NCBI GenBank assembly: GCA_013042375.1 | Contig: JABDQH010000075.1 | Span: 20,208 to 84,207 of the forward strand | Source of the DNA: Woeseiaceae bacterium | Lineage (GTDB): Bacteria > Pseudomonadota > Gammaproteobacteria > Steroidobacterales > Woeseiaceae | Length of the DNA stretch: 64,000 bases | Direction of reading: 5' to 3' | Shown: piece after piece, positions 50,473 through 59,951 of the stretch | Layout of the letters: each line of letters opens with the position of its first letter | How positions within the stretch are numbered: the first letter of the stretch is position 1 | Position numbers and translations under genes: made by a program | Notes under the pieces: generated by a model | What the model saw: the letters and a program-made list of their open reading frames with translations, nothing else | Told to the model about the DNA's origin: nothing | The model's database searches: none

Positions 50473-53400
50473 ATGAAACGACTCGCGGTGATTTGCATCC
50501 TGCTGGTGCCGGTACTGGTCCTGGCACAGGACGACGAGAAACCCGAACCGGGCTTCAACGAGGCGACCTTCATGGGCCTCGAGATGCGCAGCATCGGCCC
50601 GGCCCTCATGTCGGGGCGTATCGGCGACATCGTCATCGATCCGACCGACCCCAGCGTGTGGTACGTCGGTGTGGGCAGCGGCGGCGTGTGGAAGACGGTC
50701 AACGCCGGCACGACGTGGACGCCGATCTTCGACGACGAGGGCTCGTACTCTATCGGCTGCATCACGCTCGACCCGAACGATCCGAACACGGTCTGGGTGG
50801 GCACGGGCGAGAACGTCAGCGGCCGGCACGTCGGTTACGGCGACGGCATCTACCGCAGTCGCGACGGCGGCACCACGTGGGAGAACATGGGGCTCGAGAA
50901 CTCCGAGCACATCGGCATGATCCGGATCGATCCGCGCGACTCGAACACGCTGTTCGTGGCCGCGCAGGGCCCGTTGTGGTCTGGCGGCGGTGACCGCGGC
51001 CTGTTCAAGTCGACCGACGGCGGCAAGAACTGGCGCAAGGTGCTCGGCGACGGCCATGGCAACACGGAAGAAGACGACCAGTACACGGGCGTCAACGAGG
51101 TGCACATGGACCCGCGCGACCCCGACGTCATGTACGCGGTGACCTGGCAGCGCCTGCGCAACGTCGCGGTCCTGATCGACGCGGGTCCCGGCACGGGCAT
51201 TCACAAGTCAGTCGACGGCGGCGAGACCTGGCGCGAGCTCACCAACGGCCTGCCCGAGGAGATGATGGGCAAGACCGGCATCGCGATCAGCCCGCAGAAT
51301 CCCGACGTCATCTACGCGACCATCGAGCTCGACAACCGCACGGGCGGGTTCTGGCGTTCCGACGACGGCGGCGAGAACTGGGAGAAGAAGAACGACTACC
51401 TCTCGGGCGCTACGGGCCCGCACTATTACCAGGAAATTTTCGCCAGCCCGCACTTCGAAGGGCACGTCTACCAGATGGACGCGCTCATGCGCATGACCAA
51501 AGATGGCGGCGACACGTTCATCCCGCTGCCGCACGAAACCAAGCACGGCGATCACCACGCGCTCGCGTTCCGCGAGGACGACGAGAACTACCTGCTGATC
51601 GGCACCGACGGCGGCGTTTACGAGAGCCACGATCTCGGCGCGACGTGGCGCTTCATCAATAACCTGCCGATCACGCAGTACTACAAGGTGGCGGTCGACT
51701 ACGACGAGCCGTTCTACAACGTCTACGGCGGCACGCAGGACAACAACAGCCAGGGCGGTCCGTCGCGCACGATGAACGCAAATGGCATTCGCAACAGCGA
51801 CTGGTTCATTACGTTGTTCGGCGACGGGCACCAGCCTGCCGTCGACCCGGGCAATCCCGACATCGTCTATTCGCAGTGGCAGCAGGGCAACCTGACGCGT
51901 TTCGATCGCCGCACGGGCGAGGCCATCTACATCAGGCCGCAGGCGCGCGAAGGGGAAATGCCGGACCGTTACAACTGGGATTCGCCGATCCTGATCAGCC
52001 CGCACGATTACGCGACGCTGTACTTCGGCACGCAGCGCGTGTGGAAGAGCGAGGATCGCGGCGACAGCTGGACGCCGATCAGCGGCGACCTGACGCGCGA
52101 CGAGGATCGCGTGCGCATGTCGGTCATGGGCCGCAAGTGGAGCTACGATGCGGCGCGCGACCTGTATGCGATGTCAGACTACAACACGATCACGTCACTG
52201 TCGCAGTCGCCCCTCGAGGACGGTCTCATCTACGCCGGAACCGACGACGGCCTGATCCAGGTCAGCGAGGACGGCGGCGCGAACTGGCGCAGGATCGACC
52301 GGCTGCCCGGCGTCCCGGATCACTTCTTCGTCAACGACATCAAGGCCGACCTGCACGATGCCGACATCGTGTACGTGGTCGTCGACGATCACAAGCACGG
52401 CGACTTCGCGCCCTACATCCTGAAGAGCGAGAATCGCGGCCGCAGCTGGAAGAGCATTTCGTCCAACCTGCCCGAGCGGCATTTGCTGTGGCGTGTCGTG
52501 CAGGATCACGTCAAGCCCGGGCTCATGTTCGTCGCCTCCGAGTTCGGCGTATTTTTCACGGTAGACGGGGGCAGGGCCTGGACCAAGCTCAAGGGCGGCT
52601 CGCCGAACATGTCGTTCCGCGATCTCGTCATCCAGACTCGAGAAAACGACCTGGTCGGCGCGACCTTTGGGCGCAGCTTCTACGTGCTCGACGACTACAC
52701 GCCGCTCAGGCAGGTCAACGCGTCGATGCTCGCCTCGGGCAGCACGCTGTTCCCGGTGCGCGACGCGTTGTGGTACGTCGAACGTACGCCGCTCGGCTGC
52801 CGCGAGAACGGCTGCAAGGCCAGCCAGGGCGACTCGTATTACATGGCGGAGAATCCGCCGTTCGGCGCCGTCTTCACCTATTACCTCGCCGACGGGCTCA
52901 TGAGCCGCAAGGATGCCCGCCGCAAAGTCGAGAAGGAGAAAGAGAAGAACAACGAGGACGTCATCGCGGCCGACTGGGACACGGTCATCGGCGAGTCGCG
53001 CGAGGACGCGCCCGCGGTCGTCTTTACCGTGCGCGACGCCGGCGGCGCGATCGTCAGGCAGGTGGAAGGCCCGGCCGAACCCGGCTTCCATCGCGTGGCC
53101 TGGAACCTGCGCTATCCGTCGCTGGAACCGTGGACGGCCGAGGAGTCCCCGTGGGGCGACGAAGAAGGCACGGGCGTACTCGTCGTGCCCGGCACGTACT
53201 CGGTCGCGATGCAGCAGCGTATCGACGGCGAACTCGTCGACACGGGCCAGTCGCAGACTTTCGACGTCGTGTCGATCCGTCCCGACCCGGTCATTGCGGG
53301 TAGCTCACAGGAAGACCGCGTGGTGTTCGAACAGCGCACCGACGAGCTGATTCGTGCCGCATCGGGCACCGTGTCCTCGATCGATGCGGTCATCGCAGAG

Positions 53401-53769
53401 CTCGACGCGGCCAAGGCGACGCTGGGCCGCTCGACGAATGACGGCTCGCTGTACGAGCGGGCGCATTCGCTGCAGAAACGCCTGAAAGCACAGCGCGACC
53501 GCATTGCCGGCAACGAGATGCGCGAGATGTACAAGGAGCCGGCGGCGATGTCGGTGCAGGCACGCCTGTGGCACGCGCGCTTCAATCCGGCGTCGAGCGC
53601 ACACGGCCCGACAAGCGCGCAGGAGGAGTCACTCCGTATCGCGCGCACGGTCTACGACGAGTCGGTCGCCGAGCTGACACGCCTCGTCGATACCGACTAT
53701 GCGGGTCTCAAGCGCGCAATGGATGCGGCCGGGGTACCGTGGACGCCGGGCAGGGGGATTCAGCGCTAG
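50473..53769 (+). CDS. Large secreted Asp-box (BNR/VPS10-like) beta-propeller protein
   Basis: 1098 residues with a signal peptide (MKRLAVICILLVPVLVLAQD), preceded by GGAAGAGG. At least eight Asp-box repeats occur, for example DGGTTWENMG, DGGKNWRKV, DGGETWREL, DGGENWEKK, EDRGDSWTPI, EDGGANWRRI, ENRGRSWKSI and DGGRAWTKL, consistent with one or two propellers of the sortilin/VPS10 or BNR type. A C-terminal part of about 300 residues contains a beta-sandwich-like segment and a helical tail. Such proteins are common in gammaproteobacterial and Bacteroidetes degraders. The function is unknown; no sialidase catalytic set is evident. Confidence 0.88.
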   Translation: MKRLAVICILLVPVLVLAQDDEKPEPGFNEATFMGLEMRSIGPALMSGRIGDIVIDPTDPSVWYVGVGSGGVWKTVNAGTTWTPIFDDEGSYSIGCITLDPNDPNTVWVGTGENVSGRHVGYGDGIYRSRDGGTTWENMGLENSEHIGMIRIDPRDSNTLFVAAQGPLWSGGGDRGLFKSTDGGKNWRKVLGDGHGNTEEDDQYTGVNEVHMDPRDPDVMYAVTWQRLRNVAVLIDAGPGTGIHKSVDGGETWRELTNGLPEEMMGKTGIAISPQNPDVIYATIELDNRTGGFWRSDDGGENWEKKNDYLSGATGPHYYQEIFASPHFEGHVYQMDALMRMTKDGGDTFIPLPHETKHGDHHALAFREDDENYLLIGTDGGVYESHDLGATWRFINNLPITQYYKVAVDYDEPFYNVYGGTQDNNSQGGPSRTMNANGIRNSDWFITLFGDGHQPAVDPGNPDIVYSQWQQGNLTRFDRRTGEAIYIRPQAREGEMPDRYNWDSPILISPHDYATLYFGTQRVWKSEDRGDSWTPISGDLTRDEDRVRMSVMGRKWSYDAARDLYAMSDYNTITSLSQSPLEDGLIYAGTDDGLIQVSEDGGANWRRIDRLPGVPDHFFVNDIKADLHDADIVYVVVDDHKHGDFAPYILKSENRGRSWKSISSNLPERHLLWRVVQDHVKPGLMFVASEFGVFFTVDGGRAWTKLKGGSPNMSFRDLVIQTRENDLVGATFGRSFYVLDDYTPLRQVNASMLASGSTLFPVRDALWYVERTPLGCRENGCKASQGDSYYMAENPPFGAVFTYYLADGLMSRKDARRKVEKEKEKNNEDVIAADWDTVIGESREDAPAVVFTVRDAGGAIVRQVEGPAEPGFHRVAWNLRYPSLEPWTAEESPWGDEEGTGVLVVPGTYSVAMQQRIDGELVDTGQSQTFDVVSIRPDPVIAGSSQEDRVVFEQRTDELIRAASGTVSSIDAVIAELDAAKATLGRSTNDGSLYERAHSLQKRLKAQRDRIAGNEMREMYKEPAAMSVQARLWHARFNPASSAHGPTSAQEESLRIARTVYDESVAELTRLVDTDYAGLKRAMDAAGVPWTPGRGIQR

Positions 53770-53813
53770 GACGCATGTTCGAACGCGTCGTCACGCATAT
53801 TGGGAGTAACGCG

Positions 53814-54890
53814 ATGAAAATTACTGTATTGGGAGCCGGAGCCGGCGGTACGGCAGTCGCCTTTGACTGTGCATCACACGGGCACGAGGTTCGCCTGTTT
53901 GACTTAGCCCAGTTCCCGGACAACATAGCGGCGGTCGCCAGCCAGGGCGGCATCAACGCCGACGGCGATATATCAGGATTCGCCGACATCGCCTACTCGG
54001 GTCACGACATCGACGATGCGCTGCGGGGTGCGGAGCTGATCTACGTGGTCGGTCCCGCGTACAGCACGGAGCCGTTTGGCGAGGCCGTCGCCGGCAAGCT
54101 GCGCGAAGGACAGACGGTAATCGTGACGCCCAGCTCCTGCGGCGGTGCGCTGGCGTTCAAGCGGGCCGCCGGGCTGGATGTCGACGACGACGCCATTCGG
54201 GTTGCCGAAACATCGACGCTGCATTACGCCGTGCGCCTGACCGAGCCCGGGAAGGTCCGCGTATTTCTCAAGCTCAAGGCCGGCAACCTGCTGGCGGGCC
54301 TGCCGAAAACGCACACGCAGGACATCCTGGATTTGATTGCCGACGTGTACCCGAGCATGGAGCCTGCCAGCAGCGTGTTGCAGACCAGCCTGCAGAACGC
54401 CAACCCGATCATTCATCCGGCGGTCACGCTCGGCAATGCCGCGCGCATCGAGATGACGGGTGGTGATTTCCTGTTCTACGAAGAAGGGGTCAGCGATTCG
54501 GTCGGACGCCTGATCGAAGCCCTGGACGTCGAGCGCATCGCAATCGGCAGGAAACTCGGGATCACGATCCTGCCCGACCCCGAGATGGGCATGCGCCAGG
54601 GTTACATGCTCGAAAACAACTACGGCTCCGGCTATCGCAAGGCACCGGGATTCCTCGGCATCGGCGCACAACCACAGCTGGATCACCGCTACCTGCACGA
54701 GGACGTAGGCTATGGCCTGGTCTTCATGTCCGGTCTCGGCCGCCAGGTCGGTGTCGAAACGCCGGGCATGGATGCCGTCATCGAGGTCGCCTCGATCGTC
54801 ATGGCGCGTGGCTACAGGGCAGAAGCGCTGCGCACGCCGGAGACGCTGGGGATCGCGCAACGCTCGGTCGAGGAACTCGGCGCCCTGTAA
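53814..54890 (+). CDS. Opine dehydrogenase (NAD/NADP octopine/nopaline dehydrogenase) family protein
   Basis: 358 residues from MKITVLGAGAGGTAVAFDCA, with the dinucleotide motif GAGAGG at residues 7-12; GGGAG precedes the ATG. The C-terminal octopine dehydrogenase domain contains SLQNANPIIHPAVTLGNAAR with a conserved His, and the ENNYGSGYRKAPGFLGI segment. Enzymes of this family make or oxidise N-(carboxyalkyl) amino acids. The amino- and keto-acid substrates are not readable. No transporter or synthase for an opine adjoins it. Confidence 0.9.
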   Translation: MKITVLGAGAGGTAVAFDCASHGHEVRLFDLAQFPDNIAAVASQGGINADGDISGFADIAYSGHDIDDALRGAELIYVVGPAYSTEPFGEAVAGKLREGQTVIVTPSSCGGALAFKRAAGLDVDDDAIRVAETSTLHYAVRLTEPGKVRVFLKLKAGNLLAGLPKTHTQDILDLIADVYPSMEPASSVLQTSLQNANPIIHPAVTLGNAARIEMTGGDFLFYEEGVSDSVGRLIEALDVERIAIGRKLGITILPDPEMGMRQGYMLENNYGSGYRKAPGFLGIGAQPQLDHRYLHEDVGYGLVFMSGLGRQVGVETPGMDAVIEVASIVMARGYRAEALRTPETLGIAQRSVEELGAL

Positions 54891-54922
54891 CGGCAGTCGG
54901 GTGGTGGTTATTGAGGATCGAT

Positions 54923-55420
54923 ATGCTGCTTGAAGGATCCTGTCACTGTGGCGCGGTGCGGTTCAAATTAAGGTCCGCCCATCCGTACCCGTTCAACCAG
55001 TGTTATTGCTCGATCTGCCGCAAGACGGCGGGCGGCGGCGGTTACGCGATCAACCTCGGCGGCGATCACGCCTCGCTCGAGGTCGAGGGCGAGGCGAACA
55101 TCAGCGCGTATTCGGCCACGATCAAGAACGCGGAAACCGGCAAGAGCGAGAAGAGCTCGGCGCAGCGGCACTTTTGCAAGGTGTGCGGCAGTGCGCTGTG
55201 GATATGGGACCCGCGCTGGCCCGAGCTCGTGCATCCGCATGCATCGGCGATCGACAGCGAGCTCCCGGTACCGCCCGAGCGCACGCACCTGATGGTCGGC
55301 TCCAAAGCGCCCTGGGTCGAGTTGCACCAAGGCCCCAATGACAAAGTGTTCGATCAATACCCGGACGAGTCGATCGCCGCGTGGCACCAGCGACTGGGCC
55401 TCGAGGACCCGGATCGATAG
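54923..55420 (+). CDS. GFA family protein (glutathione-dependent formaldehyde-activating enzyme-like)
   Basis: 165 residues from MLLEGSCHCGAVRFKLRSAH. The zinc-site cysteines are all there: SCHCGAV, CYCSICRKTAGG and HFCKVCGSALW. Gfa-like proteins bind zinc and have been linked to formaldehyde/glutathione chemistry, though most members have unknown substrates. An earlier TTG four codons upstream is less likely. It has no signal peptide. It lies 32 bases after the opine dehydrogenase gene. Confidence 0.92.
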   Translation: MLLEGSCHCGAVRFKLRSAHPYPFNQCYCSICRKTAGGGGYAINLGGDHASLEVEGEANISAYSATIKNAETGKSEKSSAQRHFCKVCGSALWIWDPRWPELVHPHASAIDSELPVPPERTHLMVGSKAPWVELHQGPNDKVFDQYPDESIAAWHQRLGLEDPDR

Positions 55421-55507
55421 CAGATCCCGACCATTCCTGTCCGATCGAGCCCTGGTCACGTCGTGTAGTGTGGCAGTATTGCGCTCAGAGATGACAAGGG
55501 GAATACA

Positions 55508-56782
55508 TTGAAAGACGAAACGCTGGCTATACACGCGGGATTCAAATCGGACTCCGCGTCCAAAGCGGTCTCGGTGCCTGTCTACCAGACCGTGGCTTAC
55601 GAGTTCGACAGTGCGCAGCACGGCGCCGATCTCTTCAACCTGGAGGTTGAGGGGAACATCTATTCACGCATCATGAACCCGACGGTGGGCGTGCTCGAGC
55701 AGCGGTGCGCAGAGCTCGAGGGCGGGATTGCGGGTCTTTGCCTCAGCAGCGGCAGTGCCGCGGTCAACTACGCGATCCTGAACATCGCCGAGAGCGGCAA
55801 CAACATCGTGACCGTGCCGCAACTGTACGGCGGCACCTATACGCTCTTTCAGCACATGTTGCCGAAGCTCGGCATCGACGTGCGATTCGCGGCAGACGAT
55901 TCTGCCGCGGCAATGCAGAAGCTCATCGATGACAAGACGACGGCGGTCTTCTGCGAATCGATAGGCAACCCGGCCGGCAACATCGTGGACCTCGAGGCCG
56001 TGGCGAATATGGCACACGAGCACGGCGTGCCTCTGATGGTCGATAACACGGTGGCGACGCCAGCACTCATCAAGCCGATCGAGTGGGGTGCCGACATCGT
56101 CATCAATTCGCTGACCAAGTACATGGCGGGGCACGGCAACTCGCTCGGCGGCGTGATCGTCGACAGCGGGGAGTTTCCCTGGGCGGAGCATGCCGAGAAG
56201 TTTCACATGCTGACCGAGCCTGAGGCTTCCTACCATGGCGTCGTTTACACCGAGGCGCTCGGGGCGGCGGCCTACATCGGGCGTGCCCGAACCGTGCCGC
56301 TTAGAAACACCGGGTCCGCACTCAGCCCCATGAACGCTTTCCTGATACTGCAGGGCCTGTCTACGTTGCCGCTGCGCATGGAGCGGCACTGCGATAACGC
56401 ACTGGCTGTTGCAGAGTACCTCGACAAGCATGAAAGGGTCGAATGGGTGAGCTACGGCGGACTTTCGTCGTCGCCGTATTACGATCTCGCCCAGAAATAC
56501 ACGGGCGGTAAACCGTCGGCCTTGCTGACCTTTGGCATCAAGGGCGGATTCGATGCCGGTGTGAAGTTCTATGACGCGCTCGAGATGTTCCTGCGCCTCG
56601 TCAACATCGGCGACGTCAAGTCACTGGCGGCGCACCCGGCTTCGACGACGCACCGACAGCTGACGGATGACGAGCTGGCAGCAGCAGGCGTGACGCCCGA
56701 CACGATCCGGCTTTGCATCGGTATCGAGCACATCGACGACATACTTGCCGATCTCGACCAGGCGCTGGCCGCGTCGGCCTGA
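55508..56782 (+). CDS. Cys/Met metabolism PLP enzyme, O-acetylhomoserine sulfhydrylase-like
   Basis: 424 residues. The start is a TTG at 55508 because DETLAIHAGFKSDSASKAVS is the usual family N-terminus and no ATG is near. YSRIMNPTVGVLEQR and SSGSAAVNYAILNIAESGNN mark the PLP fold; the PLP-binding Lys is in VINSLTKYMAGHGNSLGG. The C-terminal VNIGDVKSLAAHPASTTHR is typical of O-acetylhomoserine sulfhydrylase (MetY) and methionine gamma-lyase. Together with the MetX-like gene at 4453 it might form a methionine route, but they are 50 kb apart. Confidence 0.9.
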   Translation: MKDETLAIHAGFKSDSASKAVSVPVYQTVAYEFDSAQHGADLFNLEVEGNIYSRIMNPTVGVLEQRCAELEGGIAGLCLSSGSAAVNYAILNIAESGNNIVTVPQLYGGTYTLFQHMLPKLGIDVRFAADDSAAAMQKLIDDKTTAVFCESIGNPAGNIVDLEAVANMAHEHGVPLMVDNTVATPALIKPIEWGADIVINSLTKYMAGHGNSLGGVIVDSGEFPWAEHAEKFHMLTEPEASYHGVVYTEALGAAAYIGRARTVPLRNTGSALSPMNAFLILQGLSTLPLRMERHCDNALAVAEYLDKHERVEWVSYGGLSSSPYYDLAQKYTGGKPSALLTFGIKGGFDAGVKFYDALEMFLRLVNIGDVKSLAAHPASTTHRQLTDDELAAAGVTPDTIRLCIGIEHIDDILADLDQALAASA

Positions 56783-56797
56783 TCCGTTAAACGAAGC

Positions 56798-58357
56798 CTA
56801 GAAGCCGAGTTCCCGAAGGGCGTCGGCAATCCTCGAGCGCATGGGCTCGGCTCTGACAGGGTACCCGCGGAAAAAGTCCGCGCTGCGGATAAACGGGCCG
56901 CGCTCTCGCACATCCGCGGCCCAAACCGCGGCTTGGGCCTTATTGCCAGCTAGCGATTGTGCCACTGCCGCGAGCACTGCCATGAACACGTGCGCACCGG
57001 GGGATCGTGCTGCCTTGTCAGTCCAGATCGCTGCTTCGGCGTACTCGCCCTCTGCAATGTGCGTAAAGCCCCGGGCGCCGAGCATAGCGTAGTACAGGGG
57101 GTCGAGCGGGCTCAGGCGCATGGCCAGGTCCAGTTGCTCGCGACCGTCCTGGTCGGCACCGGCAATCGTCTTAGTCCATGCCAGGGCGTACAGTCCTTGC
57201 GCGTAATTCGGGCTCAGCGATGTTGCTCGTTCGAGCCACGACTGGGCGCTGTCGAGATCGGTTTCCAGCCAGTAGCTGCGTCCCATGGTGAAGTTCGCGA
57301 ACGGATCGAGGGGGTCGATGTCCAGGCCGCGCTGGGCACAGCTGCGGGCAAGGGCGATTTCGCCTGGTATGTCGTCGGTCTGGCGCATGAATGCCGTTTG
57401 AAAATGCACAAATGACAGGCCCGCGTGGGCGCGCGCGAAATTCTCATCCTGCTTGACGGCGTGTTCGAACAGCTCGGTCGCGGTGGCGTTGTCATTGCGG
57501 GTATATCGATACAGGTGCTGCAAGCCCAGGTGGTATGCAGACCAGGCGTCGAGATTGTCTGTGGATATGAGCCTTGCGCCCGCCGCCTCGTGCAGTGGAA
57601 TCTGAATTTCCAGCGACATGAGGATCTTCGACTTGATCTCGGCACGTACCGCATGCAGCTCGCCGATATGACCGGCGTATCGCTCGCCCCAGACAACCTC
57701 ACCGGTACGTGTGTCTGACAGCTCGGTCGTTACGACGAGCTCTTGCCCGCTTGTCTCGACGTCGCCAGAAAGACAGTAGCGAACTCCGAGCAGCCGACCG
57801 ACTTCGCGCAAGTCGAGATCGGGATCTCTGAACCGGAATGATGAGCCCCTGGCGATAACGAGCAGCCAACGCAGGCGCGCAAGTTCTGTTATCAGTTCAT
57901 GCGCCAGACCCTCGGCGAGCGTGTCATAACGACCAGCGGCTGCGTGGCTTCTGAACGGCAAGACTGCGATGGAGGGCCGAGGTGAGGTTTCTATGTTTAC
58001 ATCAGGTCTCTCGGCATCTTCACCCGGCAGTGCCACGCCTTCGCCGTGCGCGAACCGGACATCCCCGACAAAACGAAACCCCTTGCCGTGAATGGTCTTG
58101 ATGAACCGCTGCGCCTTGCCGCTGTCACCCAGGGCCTGGCGGGCCGACTTGATGCGGCTCGTCAGGGCAGAGTCAGTCACGACGCGCCCGTCCCACAGCT
58201 TCTCGAAGATCTCGTCCTTGGGCACCAGCCGGTCACGGCGTTCCACCAGGAAGGCCAGCAGGGCAAAGACCTGCGGCTCCAGTGCGAGTGCGGCGCCATC
58301 GTCGCGGAGTTCGAAACGGGCCATATCGAGCTCGAAACGATCGAATCGGTAAATCAT
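56798..58357 (-). CDS. Winged-helix transcriptional regulator with TolB-like and TPR domains
   Basis: 519 residues from MIYRFDRFELDMARFELRDD. The DNA-binding domain of OmpR/CadC type spans about 5-100 (LEPQVFALLAFLVERRDRLV, SALTSRIKSARQALGD, FIKTIHGKGFRFVGDV). Next is a TolB-N/FlgO-like domain (SIAVLPFRSHAAAGRYDTLA, LLGVRYCLSGDVETSGQELV) and about eight helix pairs of TPR type to the C-terminus. There is no transmembrane helix, so it is cytoplasmic. It is divergent from the cupin gene cluster and is its likely regulator. Confidence 0.87.
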   Translation of the reverse strand: MIYRFDRFELDMARFELRDDGAALALEPQVFALLAFLVERRDRLVPKDEIFEKLWDGRVVTDSALTSRIKSARQALGDSGKAQRFIKTIHGKGFRFVGDVRFAHGEGVALPGEDAERPDVNIETSPRPSIAVLPFRSHAAAGRYDTLAEGLAHELITELARLRWLLVIARGSSFRFRDPDLDLREVGRLLGVRYCLSGDVETSGQELVVTTELSDTRTGEVVWGERYAGHIGELHAVRAEIKSKILMSLEIQIPLHEAAGARLISTDNLDAWSAYHLGLQHLYRYTRNDNATATELFEHAVKQDENFARAHAGLSFVHFQTAFMRQTDDIPGEIALARSCAQRGLDIDPLDPFANFTMGRSYWLETDLDSAQSWLERATSLSPNYAQGLYALAWTKTIAGADQDGREQLDLAMRLSPLDPLYYAMLGARGFTHIAEGEYAEAAIWTDKAARSPGAHVFMAVLAAVAQSLAGNKAQAAVWAADVRERGPFIRSADFFRGYPVRAEPMRSRIADALRELGF

Positions 58358-58499
58358 TGCGCAGAGAATAGAGCACTCGGGCAGTTCAGCCCAGAATCTT
58401 CCAGACATTCTCCAGATTTCCTCCATGTTTGCGCCGGCGGCGGTGCGTATAAGTGTTCTGTCCGCGGGCGGTCCGCAGGCAATCCAGAGAGGAAGACTC

Positions 58500-58865
58500 A
58501 TGAAACAGGCAAAGAACGAACTACCGACACGCCTCGAGGCCGGCGGCGTCTGCTTCCAGGGCCAGGACTGGGGCGAAATGAACGTTGCCCGAGTCCGATT
58601 CCCCGCTGGCGCGGACGCGACTCCGCTACTCGAAGGGCTGCCTAATAATCACTGTCAGTGCCCACACTGGGGAACGGTCGTCAAAGGATCCATCCACGTG
58701 ACCTACGAAGACGGTACCGAAGAAACGGTACGCGCCGGCGAGGTCTACTACTGGCCCCCAGGGCACACGGTGAGAGTCGACGAGGACTACGAGGCCATCG
58801 AGTTCAGCCCGAGCGGCCAGATGGGTGAGCTCATGAACCACCTTGAAGCGAAGCTGAAAGGCTGA
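58500..58865 (+). CDS. Cupin-domain protein
   Basis: 121 residues. The cupin core shows HCQCPHWGTVVKGSIHVTYE followed by the second motif GEVYYWPPGHTVRVDEDYEA; His and Cys residues could bind a metal. AGAGAGGAAG precedes the ATG. There is no signal peptide. The substrate or ligand is unknown. It is the first gene of a cluster of four closely spaced genes, divergent from the winged-helix/TPR regulator across 142 bases. Confidence 0.85.
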   Translation: MKQAKNELPTRLEAGGVCFQGQDWGEMNVARVRFPAGADATPLLEGLPNNHCQCPHWGTVVKGSIHVTYEDGTEETVRAGEVYYWPPGHTVRVDEDYEAIEFSPSGQMGELMNHLEAKLKG

Positions 58866-58877
58866 GGGGCAGAGCGC

Positions 58878-59942
58878 ATGAAACATTTTCTGTGCCTCGC
58901 AATACTCGCCCTGGCCGGATGGTCGATCTCATCGGCACACGGCGCGCCACCCAATAAGCCGGGAAACAACGGTGTCCCCGGGCTAAAGGCAGAAATCGAA
59001 TCGCTGCAGACACAGCTTGCGGAGACCGAGAGCGAGTTGGCTGATACGCAGACCGAGTTGGCAGTAACCGACGCCGAGCTGGCGGCGCTTGAAGCTGAAT
59101 TGGCAGCAATCAGGGCGGAACTGGCCGCAACCGAGGCCGATTTGGCGGCAGCTCAAGCCGCGCTGGCAGCGACGGAAGCCGAACTGGTCGCAGAGAGAAG
59201 GCGGTTTCGCATTCCCCGAACCGGGCAGGACGAGTGCTGGGACGCAAGCAGCAAGGACCCTGACGACCCGCATTTTACTGTGCATTGTGACCTTACCGGC
59301 CAGGATGGGGACGCGCGTGCCGGGCTTGTGCCGCCGAACGTTCGGTTTACGGACAACGACGACGGCAGTGTGACTGATAATTTCACCGGCCTGGTGTGGC
59401 TCAGGAATGCGAATTGCATCGGTAGTACGCAGCCGGATTGGGAGACAGCGCTCAACCTCGCAGCAGCGCTGCCTGGCACGACGTTTCCGCTCTGCGGCCT
59501 GGGGGAAGGAAGTTTCCCCGGCGATTGGCGCGTTCCGAACGTCAATGAGCTCATGAGCCTTGTGGACTACGGCATAAGTACGTCCACCGGGACCGGTCTT
59601 CCCGACGGTCATCCGTTCATCGACTTCGACGGCTATTACTGGACTTCGACCACCTTTGGTCTCGGTTCTGATCAGCCTGTTGCACAGTCCGTATACCCAT
59701 GCCGCCGGAAGGGCTATCACGATAATCGACTGCGATTTAACGACGCTTACGTAGTGAATATCACGACTGGCGAAGTCGTACGGCTGCCGAAGGAAGCGGG
59801 GGCCAACATCAGCAAGCGGCATAAGAATGCGACTGCCGGTTCGTGCGTCGGCCTGGGTTTCACGAGCGGATCTCCCGCAGTCAGCCCCTATGCATTCCCG
59901 ACTCCCCGATTCATCGCCGTGCGAAACGCGGCCGCAAACTGA
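58878..59942 (+). CDS. Secreted coiled-coil protein with C-terminal DUF1566 (Lcl) domain
   Basis: 354 residues with a signal peptide (MKHFLCLAILALAGWSISSA). Residues about 35-110 are a long coiled coil built of seven-residue units such as ELAATEA, DLAAAQA and ALAATEA, with Leu at heptad spacing. From about 150 the DUF1566 domain reads RFTDNDDGSVTDNFTGLVWL, GDWRVPNVNELMSLVDYG and YYWTSTTFGL, with cysteines at ANCIGS, PLCGLG and YPCRRKG. DUF1566 is found in surface or secreted proteins, some of them adhesins. It lies 12 bases after the cupin gene. Confidence 0.85.
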   Translation: MKHFLCLAILALAGWSISSAHGAPPNKPGNNGVPGLKAEIESLQTQLAETESELADTQTELAVTDAELAALEAELAAIRAELAATEADLAAAQAALAATEAELVAERRRFRIPRTGQDECWDASSKDPDDPHFTVHCDLTGQDGDARAGLVPPNVRFTDNDDGSVTDNFTGLVWLRNANCIGSTQPDWETALNLAAALPGTTFPLCGLGEGSFPGDWRVPNVNELMSLVDYGISTSTGTGLPDGHPFIDFDGYYWTSTTFGLGSDQPVAQSVYPCRRKGYHDNRLRFNDAYVVNITTGEVVRLPKEAGANISKRHKNATAGSCVGLGFTSGSPAVSPYAFPTPRFIAVRNAAAN

Positions 59943-59951
59943 GGGGGCGGC

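Noticed and set aside
53568..53813. An upstream extension of the opine-dehydrogenase frame
   Set aside because: It lies inside the Asp-box protein gene; the GGGAG and the MKITVLGAGAGG start at 53814 are clearly better.
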